The notes beneath the pieces are model-generated. The model worked only from the letters and a program-made list of their open reading frames with translations, did not search any database and was not told where the DNA came from. Positions 57,081 to 64,000 of a stretch of DNA of 64,000 bases are shown in pieces; position 1 is the stretch's first letter; every line of letters begins with the position of its first letter. Origin of the DNA: Effrenium voratum. Lineage: Eukaryota > Sar > Dinophyceae > Suessiales > Symbiodiniaceae. A program made the position numbers and the translations under genes. The stretch covers positions 88,501 through 152,500 of the forward strand of contig CAUJNA010003298.1 of assembly GCA_963377175.1 (NCBI GenBank), written 5' to 3'.

Positions 57081-57176
57081 GAGCAGATCCCCAGCAGCTC
57101 ACGTCGCGGAAGCGTTCGGCGCTGGACCTGGCGAAGCAGTGCAAGGACGCCCTGCAGCGCGAGAAGGCGCCGGACG
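57081..57176 (+). CDS. Ankyrin-repeat protein, exon 2 of two seen
   Basis: It starts after CCGGAG|GA. With the base carried over from the exon at 56126 it reads GADPQQLTSRKRSALDLA, then KQCKDALQREK. This is the hairpin, TALDLA-like helix 1 and helix 2 of the next ankyrin repeat, in register with the preceding one. The final repeat is polar and lacks the usual second-helix LL, as C-terminal capping repeats often do. Two ends are possible: a GT donor at 57177 or a GC donor at 57167 (GAGAAG|GCGCC). A run of G follows. Further repeats on either side were not found. Confidence 0.85.
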
Positions 57177-58129
57177 GTTCGGCGCGCGGGGGGGGGGGGT
57201 GGGCCAAATCAACGGCCAAAACGGGTGGGACAAAAATTTGCCCGAAATGATGTCCAGAGTTTGAGTGGATTCCTCAACATCACGTTGTGAGACTTCAAGT
57301 GAGTGGCCCCATTGATTTGACTTGCGGAGAATGAGAAACCTGAGGGTTCCGAAGCGGCTCCGTCATCTTGCCCCTGAAGGTTCTAAAGACAAGGTCTTGA
57401 CTGAAAGGTGTTGCAGGGGAGGTGCCCTTAGGATTCTAATACTGATAACTCAGGATTGCGACATGGGAACCCAGTTGATATAAACTCACCTGCGAATCTA
57501 CATGGAATCCAAGATGATGGGACCCTTTATTTTTTAAGGGCATTTCACTAAACGTGGTTGTTTGTGATGCGTAAACCTTGTTTCAAGGAATCTTCACTGT
57601 CGGGAAACCTCCCGCTGCCTGGTTGAGCACTTCGGGGTAAATATTGCCTTGCTTGTTCAAGGGCTTTGGCTTTGGCCCCTGCAATTTGAGTGTCCTGGCA
57701 GTGTGCGGATGCAGCACACGTTGTGCTGCATTCGATTCCGCACCCGAATCTCAAGGACTTGCCATCAACATCATCAGAACTTGTGCTAAGACCAGCACCC
57801 CAAGTCCTATTGGAAACCACCCAATCCCTCCACATGCCAAGCCTGGCTGGGCTCAGCAATCCCCCTTCAGGTAGGCCGGATTGCCAAGCGATTTGAACCT
57901 GTGAAATTGGTGGATGCCTCACAAGCACACCTTGAGTTGTAGTCAGTGCAGATTTCTCGGAATTTGGTTCTGGAGGTGTTCGTGGTAGCTGTTTCGTTTG
58001 TAGAAGCCTTTGCCAGCCTTGGCTTTTTGCGATATGCTTTGAATTCTCAAAGAACGTGTTGATTCTAGCGTTTTGACATGCTTCCCCACCCATGGGTTGG
58101 GGAACCAATATGTTCGGTTCCATCACCAA
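57177..58129. other. Probable intron
   Basis: G run at 57187-57198. No exon is recognised; the segment 57650-57895 is open on + without splice support. Confidence 0.45.
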
Positions 58130-58370
58130 GTGTTGGTTCGCCCGCACGTCGTTTGCTCTGAATGTGGCAACGGACGGCGTTCTGAGGGTCTACGCCCTGC
58201 GAGAAAAAACTCGCGGAAATCCTGAAACGGCCACCACCGCGACGAGGCGTTCTTCCTGACCCGTGAGACATTTCGCCCCATCCGGGCTTCAAACTGCGCA
58301 TGGCCTTCGGTGTGGTCGAGGTTCTCCCCTGGCTTTCGCCGGCAAGGCGTTCCCTTCCAGAAGTGATGAA
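58130..58370 (+). CDS. Coding-potential region, frame unresolved
   Basis: A GC-balanced island with coding-like codons on + in more than one frame. One frame reads FALNVATDGVLRVYALREK, which resembles the last strands of a WD40 blade. A second reads VRPHVVCSECGNGRR (a C-x2-C knuckle). From about 58240 a third reads DEAFFLTRETFRPIRAS. AG|G sites at 58237-58239 and in the 58160s could separate two exons. I can support coding here but neither the frame nor the product. Confidence 0.35.
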
Positions 58371-58417
58371 GCCGCACTCAAATCAGGGACACCACCACAT
58401 ATAAACGGGGGTTGATG

Positions 58418-58543
58418 AATATGGGTGTGGGTCAAACCCAGGTACCCTTTTTTTTGGGTCACCCACGTTTGTTTGCTCAAGTTTAAAAGGGGATGTGGGG
58501 GCCCGGTAGGCGGGCACCGGGGTTTTGACCCACAGCCATATGG
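58418..58543. repeat. Family A inverted-repeat element, copy 8
   Basis: The left end ATATGGGTGTGGGTCAAACCC and the right end GGTTTTGACCCACAGCCATAT are excellent inverted ends. The interior differs from other copies (T run, GTTTGTTTGCTCAAG). The stub of a family D end (ACGGGGGTTGATGAATATG) abuts it at 58396. Confidence 0.85.
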
Positions 58544-58982
58544 GGTCAATACGACTTCCCCGTTCCGTTGGTTTTCAACCTCTGGCCCCAAGGTTGAGCT
58601 TCTCGGGGTGTAAACCGTTGTAAACCAGGTGCTCGGGCTGCTGACTAGCCGCGTGAAGGCAGGCGGTGTTTTCGTGTGTGTTATTTTGGGTGGAGACGGC
58701 CCCAAAACGCACTTGCTAGGTCCCCCAGCTAGGTGCCCCCTTTACCGTTCCTTGTTTGGTTGGGAGGGTTCCCCTACTAAAATAGACTACAGAAAAAAAT
58801 GGGTATTCTAACCTCTCCACTGGAGGACCTAGCTTGGGTGCGGGAGATAGCCCCAGTTTGTTCAATTTAACCTCAAAGGGAAGCCAAAGGAATCTTTGGA
58901 TTTTCCCAACCCCTGTTTAGTCACCAAATCGGCTATCCCACGAGTCGGGGGAAGTCTGCGTATCACGAGTGGCAGTTCATTT
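58544..58982. other. Non-coding stretch with family B copy
   Basis: Contains family B copy 3 (listed separately) and no exon. Confidence 0.5.
58761..58832. repeat. Family B repeat, copy 3
   Basis: GGGAGGGTTCCCCTACTAAA, ATAGACTACAG and ATTCTAACCTCTCCACTGG, then AGGACCTAG; about 72 bases, highly similar to the copies at 24.4 and 48.9 kb. Confidence 0.85.
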
Positions 58983-59553
58983 CACACTTAAGACACGCAG
59001 ATTTGCGGACAAAAATAAGATAGATGGATGGATAGACGCACAGAGATAGAATGGATGGACAGGTGAAAGGATGGACGGATAGATGCTTGGATGGGTCCTT
59101 GGACAGACAGACGTATGGATGGGGCGATCGCTGGATGCATAGATACATCGATAACCGGATAGACAGATCGATAACTAAATGTGTTCATGGGTTGACATAC
59201 AAGTTGGCCGAAAGACGGACAGACAACGAATAGATAGCAAGTAGATTTGTAGAGAAAGACAGATTAATACAGAGAGCAATGCCATAGACCAACAAGTAGA
59301 TAGACAGCGCGCTAGATAGACAGACAGAGACAGAGACAGAGACAGAGACAGAGACAGAGACAGAGACAGAGACAGAAACAGAGACAGAGACAGAGACAGA
59401 GACAGAGACAGAGACAGAGACAGAGACAGAGACAGAGACAGAGACAGAGACAGAGACAGACAGACAGATAGATAGGTAGACACATGTAAATATATACAGA
59501 TAGGTATATATATATATAGAGATAGATAGATAGATAGATCGATAGATAGACAA

Positions 59554-59594
<41 letters not shown>

Positions 59595-60330
59595 GACAGA
59601 CAGAGACAGATAGATAGATAGATGATAGCGCAGGAGGATAGACACATATCTTAGATGGGTAGGCAGGCATAGATGGGTACGGGGATACACAGATAGGCTG
59701 ATGGGTAGATAGACAGAAAATAGATCCTTAGATAAATAGACAGACAGAAAGATAAATAGCAAGATACACTTAATGGCGGAAAAGACAGATAGCACAGATA
59801 AGATGGACACGATAGATAGTTGGGAAGGCGAGGTTAGATGTGAGATGGAATGAGCAAGGTAGATAAGTTGTCAGATGCGCAGGTAGCTAGAGAGATAGAA
59901 AGGTATATGAACAGGCCGGTAGACCAGCGGAAAGACAGACAGGCTGAAGAAACAAGGAAGAACGCTGGCTAGACGAGCAGGAGTATTAGAGAGTAGATAG
60001 ACAGCTGTGTACACCGACAGAAAGAAGGAAGGAAGGAAGGAACGAAGCAAGGAAGGAAGGAATTCGAAGGGAAGAAATATTAAGAGAAGGAGATAGACAA
60101 ATAAATATAGTAGAGAGGCAGGTTGGTAGGTAGATAGATGGGCGTAGATGGACTGACAAGAACCTAGATAGATAGGCACCTGGCGAACAGTTGGAAACTT
60201 CTAGGTTTAGATCCATAGATAGGTAGCCGGGGAGCTAGTCAGATAGATACATAGATAGATGATAGATAGGTAGGTTGGTAGAGAGACGGATAGGTAGAGA
60301 CACACACAGATAAATGCAGATATGGAGAGA
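58983..60330. repeat. GATA/GACA simple-sequence array
   Basis: Over a kilobase of degenerate GATA, GACA, GGAT and AGAT tetranucleotides. The core (about 59321-59465) is an almost perfect GAGACA hexamer run of more than twenty units, followed by GATA runs (59520-59575, 59608-59625) and a GGAA/AAGG block near 60020-60060. The long frames rich in Ser, Leu and Tyr on the opposite strand are products of the repeat. Confidence 0.9.
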
Positions 60331-60534
60331 GTAGGTTGTCAGATGAATAGAGGGATAGAGAGACGGGTAGACGCGTTAGGGAGTGACAGAAACATAGACT
60401 GCGCAAAGATGCGTAATAAGCCACGCAAAGAAAGAGCGCAAAGACAGGCAGCCAAGAACTTTCACAAGCAACACGGCTCCAGAGAGCTAGCGCAGCAAGA
60501 GCTAGCGCAGCACGAGCAGAGCGTGCAAATTAGC
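60331..60534 (+). CDS. Exon candidate, basic Gln-rich
   Basis: From an ATG at 60409 the frame encodes MRNKPRKERAQRQAAKNF and, after HKQHGSR, ELAQQELAQHEQSVQ. It runs up to a GTGAGT donor at 60535. Two GCTAGCGCAGCA units (60486-60515) encode the ELAQ repeat. The upstream edge is unclear because the frame merges into the GATA/GACA array. A coiled-coil-like, strongly basic start is predicted. The only supported signal is the donor, so confidence is low. Confidence 0.35.
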
Positions 60535-61723
60535 GTGAGTGTTGCTGCGACCCTTTCGTGACACGCTGTGCACCGACCTGGTGCATTGCCTGCCGCATTG
60601 CTTTAGCTTGTCGTCTCACAGGACGTGTCTCTCTCTCTCTCTCACACACACGTTGCGGAAGCTTTCGGCAATTCATCTGTGTTTTGGTCTGTCAGGTTTC
60701 CCTGCAGAACACTTTGTTGGCGGCAAACAAACAAGAAGTTGAGACTCGGCCGGCTCTCGACATTTGCCATGGCAATCCTGGTGTTGAATAAAATTGCAAG
60801 AGTTTCCAAGGGAACCCCCTTCAGTTCCACGCTCTTTGAGGATATTCTTTGCAACCGTTTTGTGAGTCACAGCGTGACGTTTTGGGTGCCCTTGGAACCA
60901 GGTCTTTGGAGTTGGTGCGCCTTGGATTCAAGATCTTCTGGCTTGGGCCAGGTACTGGACCTTCGCTCCGCTTTGGACCTGATGGTGCCGAATTCAGCCG
61001 ATGATCCCCTCAGATGAGGTATGCACAAAGCACGAATCACAACATGTGGCAGGGTTGACGCTTGCGCCAGTCCAACCTTTTGCAAGGTGCACGTCCTGGC
61101 ACAGCAGATGACAAGAAGCCCTTGAAGTCATCGCCAAGCGTTGTCTTTTCAACCACCCGCATGTTTGTTCATGTGTTACCAGCTCCTTCAGTGGGTTCCT
61201 TCCAGACTCCAAAACGGGCCTCGTTTTTCAGTTGTTCCGTGGGTCTTCCTGGGTGGGTTCGGGACATGCTCGAGACAAGCAAAGACTGCTCCGAGAGTGT
61301 GTTTCTGCCTTTCAGGTTACTGGCAACTGAGCGGCGTCCAAAACCTCCTCTGTGTACCTGTTCAGTAAGACATGTTTAGTAAGAGTCATGTCACATTGAC
61401 CAGTGCGTAAGGAAAAAAACCGCGCGCGTAAGGTGGCGTGTGTCGCGTAAGCAACAACTCCACACGCGTAAGGTGGCGTAAGCGTGTGGAGTAAGCAGAA
61501 TGATACGACATAGCAAATCATGACACGTTTAGGACATGGCTCAACTGAGGTTCAACCTGCCGCACCTCTTGGGAAAACCTCCTGCTTTGACCACCTTATG
61601 GGGACGTATGGGTATGTGATGGTCCCCAAAATGATGGCTTTCCCAGTCTTAAAAGGGTCTCCTCAAAAAGTAGAAACGCGTGTCTGGAAAAGCCTTCTAA
61701 AAGAAGTGCAGTCCTTTTTGGAG
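60535..61723. other. Stretch with one weak terminal exon
   Basis: A + segment 60952-61017 (after GGGCCAG|G) encodes LDLRSALDLMVPNSADDPLR and ends in TGA. It could be a last exon. A CGCGTAAGGTGGCGTAAG duplication lies at 61423-61490. Nothing else is recognised. Confidence 0.4.
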
Positions 61724-61870
61724 GTCAACCACATCCCAGAGAAACCCGACCCCAAAATGCGAATTCTGTTGAAGTGTGCGTCAGCCCTGCCGAATCTTTC
61801 TCGCATTGACCATGTCAAACGTGCCGTAGGATATTTCGGGCCAGGCGGAGAGCCAAGGGCCCAGCCCAAG
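61724..61870 (+). CDS. Exon, function unknown
   Basis: It begins after TTGGAG|GTC and runs 49 codons in phase 0 to CCCAAG|GCTCGT, a possible GC donor. It encodes VNHIPEKPDPKMRILLK, then CASALPNLSRIDHVKRAVG and FGPGGEPRAQPK. The frame is open from 61520 to 62005, the longest convincingly protein-like open stretch of the window, so the edges may be wider. A helix-rich peptide is predicted. No family is recognised. Confidence 0.5.
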
Positions 61871-62029
61871 GCTCGTGCCTTGCCGAAAAACAGATCTAAT
61901 GATCTGATTTACTCCTGGCTGCACCTCCACCTGGACCTTCTAATCTTCTTGCTTGCATTTGCTTCAGAATACGCGAGTATACGCGAGTTATGTCCCCCAA
62001 GGTGACCTGAAGGATGGATGGCCAGAGAG

Positions 62030-62136
62030 GTCTGGAAACCCCGCAAGCTAAATTCCCTCCCGCAAACCTAGAAGTGCAGAGAGAAGAATTGCTTGCTTTC
62101 CTTAAAAGGATGTTCGTTTTCCAAAGAGGGGAAAGA
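62030..62136 (+). CDS. Exon candidate, function unknown
   Basis: It starts after CAGAGAG|G and ends at GAAAGA|GTAAAG. It encodes LETPQAKFPPANLEVQRE, then ELLAFLKRMFVFQRGER. The frame continues to a stop at 62199, so it could also be terminal. Codon use is neutral. Predicted to be a proline-containing linker followed by an amphipathic helix. Confidence 0.4.
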
Positions 62137-63056
62137 GTAAAGAGTCTTAGAGGCTGCAAGCCAAGCATGCGTTTGCTGGGAGGCTGCAAAGACGCATAGA
62201 CATTGAATCGTGCACTTTGCCCTTTCCGAGACGTGCAAGCGAGAATCGGTTCGGGTCTGCTTCGGGTGCCGGCCAGAACTTGCCAGACTTCAAAGGTTCG
62301 CCTCTTGCACAGTTTTCCCCCGTGTTGGGTCTCCTTAGGTTGCATTTGTCTGGGGCTAGATCTGGGGACCGAAGGTGCCCAAATGTTTCTTCTCCGTACT
62401 CCGGGGCAGCTCTCTTAGGACCTCCCCCCATCTCCGCTCAGCCTGCAGCTGGATGACCGCTCTTGGCGATTGATGCATATTCAGCTTACCTCAGCGATCA
62501 ACAAGAAGATGAGTAGTCATGCACCGTTCAGTGTCTCAATCCCCATCAAGATCCCCATTGTCGTTCCTTTAAACAGTTACGACAGTTTTGTTGTTGGGAG
62601 AAAAGGGAGGTGTTACGTGCTTGGGGGGGAATGGTGGCGACTCGCCCACCCCTTCCGCCTTGTCAGAGCTTGTTCTAAAAAAATGCTACCATGTCAACTT
62701 TGCAAAATCGGCTATTTGATTGAGTGTTTGTACAGGGTGTCTGTTTCCGTGTCTTGGTCTGTGTCCGTTTCCCACTAGCCTTAAACAAACAATGAAGCTG
62801 TTTCTGCACGGGGCAGTAGCCACCAGGTGTCACCTTTGGTGAAGGGAATCCCGTCTTTACAAGGGCAGCCTTTTCACCAGCGGAGAGAATCACTCTTTTG
62901 ACGCAGGCCTGGCTTGTAGGTGGAAACTGGGCGCGAAGCAATTCGTGTCCAAGATTCAGTCCTGCATGAAACCAGAATGGGATTGATCTGTTTTCTGTGT
63001 CCACAGAGCCAAGTTCCTGAACTTTGTACTGGGGAAGGTCCTTTCAGTGGTAACAA
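62137..63056. other. Intron-like stretch
   Basis: No exon or repeat recognised beyond short T-rich tracts. Confidence 0.45.
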
Positions 63057-63175
63057 AATGGCCATGGGTCAAAACCCCGTAATTTTAGTGAACATTCCAA
63101 TCCCCACTAGAATAGACTAAAATGGGTGGTGCACCTATCCCGAAATGGTACCATTGGTTTTGACCAGCCATATGG
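63057..63175. repeat. Family A inverted-repeat element, copy 9
   Basis: The left end ATGGCCATGGGTCAAAACC and the right end GGTTTTGACCAGCCATATGG are inverted. The interior (CCACTAGAATAGACTAAAAT, GGTGCACC, AATGGTACCATTGG) is the reverse complement of copies 5 and 6. The acceptor of the next exon is 22 bases beyond the right end. Confidence 0.85.
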
Positions 63176-63197
63176 TTAGTTTGTTTGGCCCCCTCAG

Positions 63198-63292
63198 GAA
63201 GTAGGAACTTATCACCAAGAGCGGCTCAGAGCTCAGAACTCTGCGCACGCTGAGAGATGCGACGGCATCTCGGAAGCGACTAACACACGAAG
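63198..63292 (+). CDS. Exon candidate, function unknown
   Basis: A pyrimidine-rich acceptor (GGCCCCCTCAG|G) and an AG|GT end (CGAAG|GTCATA) bound a frame encoding EVGTYHQERLRAQNSAHAE, then RCDGISEATNTR. It starts in phase 0 and ends in phase 2. It directly follows a family A element, as do the exons at 33915, 42206 and 53736. No domain is recognised. Confidence 0.5.
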
Positions 63293-63557
63293 GTCATATG
63301 CCTCATTTTGTTTTGCCCTTAGATCCAGTCACGATGGTAGAACGCAGCAAACAAAAGCGATAACAGCTGTCTTGTCAAGCCCAAATCCTTTACATTTAGT
63401 TATTTGTCTATCATAGAGGCGATTTATCGCCATCATGTCCAAATTATTAGCAATCACTATGGATAATTACAGTTTTTTTTTTCTGAGACAAGCTCTATCC
63501 ACGTTCTATCATCAATCGAATCGGATCGTGTATCTCAACGCGAGTGGATGGCAACAG
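63293..63557. other. Probable intron
   Basis: AT-rich with a T run at 63473-63482. No other feature is recognised. Confidence 0.45.
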
Positions 63558-63635
63558 GTCGGAGCTTCGTAGCTTCATCCATCCCAACCGCGGCTTCGTA
63601 TTTGTTTGATGCGGCCACGTCGCTCGTTGGCTGTG
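63558..63635 (+). CDS. Exon candidate, function unknown
   Basis: It starts after GCAACAG|G and ends at GGCTGTG|GTCTGA. It encodes RSFVASSIPTAASYLFDA, then ATSLVGC, an Ala/Ser-rich, mildly hydrophobic peptide. The opposite strand is open as well. The frame continues to a stop at about 63690, so a longer exon is possible. Confidence 0.35.
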
Positions 63636-63897
63636 GTCTGAAAGCCGCACCCGCTATGCTAGGCCCTAAAAGAATCGGACTGGGGTAGTGGGGTATGGTT
63701 GGGCAATACGGAAGCATCGCAAGAGAATGTGGTACACTTCTGAAAACTAAGCCTTCCTTGCCGTGGAGGTTAACCATCCTTTTTGATCGACTTTTCGACG
63801 TGCCGGTTCAGATCTTGCGGTTTGCTTGACACCTCTGGGCGAATGCGTTTGCGCAGCACTGGCCGATGGTTTTGTCTAAAAGCCCCGGGAGTCCCAG

Positions 63898-64000
63898 GCG
63901 ATTTGTGGAGCCAGAGTGCGACCACCTGGTGCGAAGTTTGGCCTTCGGAACCAAGAGGTTGGGCAAGCAGCGGCTTACAGAAAAACATCCTCTCAACCCA
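63898..64000 (+). CDS. Exon running off the window end, function unknown
   Basis: The acceptor GTCCCAG|G opens a frame encoding RFVEPECDHLVRSLAFGT, then KRLGKQRLTEKHPLNP, with coding-like codons, still open at the last base. The segment just upstream (63780-63828, FDRLFDVPVQILRFA then stop) is a second, weaker candidate. No domain is recognised from this fragment. Confidence 0.5.

Noticed and set aside
59175..59810. A 211-codon minus-strand frame rich in Ser, Leu and Tyr
   Set aside because: It is the translation of the GATA/GACA array and has no other content.

Overview
The window reads as nuclear DNA of a dinoflagellate-like protist. Reading frames stay short (none encodes a complete recognisable protein), and coding potential is confined to islands of about 40-190 bases scattered through long intronic sequence. 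The two genes that can be proved from protein motifs show exons joined by long introns. In both, the upstream exon ends at a GC-type (not GT) donor and the downstream exon begins with G after the acceptor AG (AG|G). GC donors, a G after the acceptor and very long introns packed with short inverted-repeat elements are known features of dinoflagellates. The genus is not determinable here; a free-living dinoflagellate such as Polarella or Prorocentrum is only a guess. Every exon I can support lies on the + strand, which fits the unidirectional gene arrangement known in this group. The number of genes cannot be counted.

Layout. 0-4 kb: a Cys-rich exon and a MYND zinc finger split over two exons (2628-2746 and 3576-3666). 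4-22 kb: mostly intron-like repeats with isolated short exons near 4.9, 10.8, 12.7, 13.9, 14.6 and 18.2 kb. 22.5-25.6 kb: the densest gene segment, with four exons, three of them in phase 0. 25.6-34.1 kb: repeats, a 0.5-kb CCAA-type array, and exons at 32.7 and 33.9 kb. 34.2-39.6 kb: a foreign-looking AT-rich island that opens with a large palindromic satellite. 40.7-41.0 kb: a degenerate telomere-like CCCTAAA tract directly before an exon. 42-54 kb: sparse exons, an AT-rich repeat zone (45.8-47.5 kb) and microsatellites. 56.1-57.2 kb: an ankyrin-repeat gene whose two exons join into textbook ankyrin sequence. 59-60.3 kb: a GATA/GACA array. 60.4-64 kb: further exon candidates, the last one running off the window end.

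The most interesting signal is a set of short terminal-inverted-repeat elements tied to exon edges. The main family (A, nine copies, about 95-125 bp, inverted ends close to CATATGGCTGTGGGTCAAAA) has four copies whose right end lies about 18-31 bases before a likely AG|G acceptor. A fifth copy overlaps a likely GT donor. A second family (E) starts four bases after an exon end. This is what introners (intron-generating transposable elements) would look like. Introners are reported from dinoflagellates; whether these exact families are described I cannot tell. Functions can be named only for the MYND and ankyrin genes; the other exons are given as coding segments without function.
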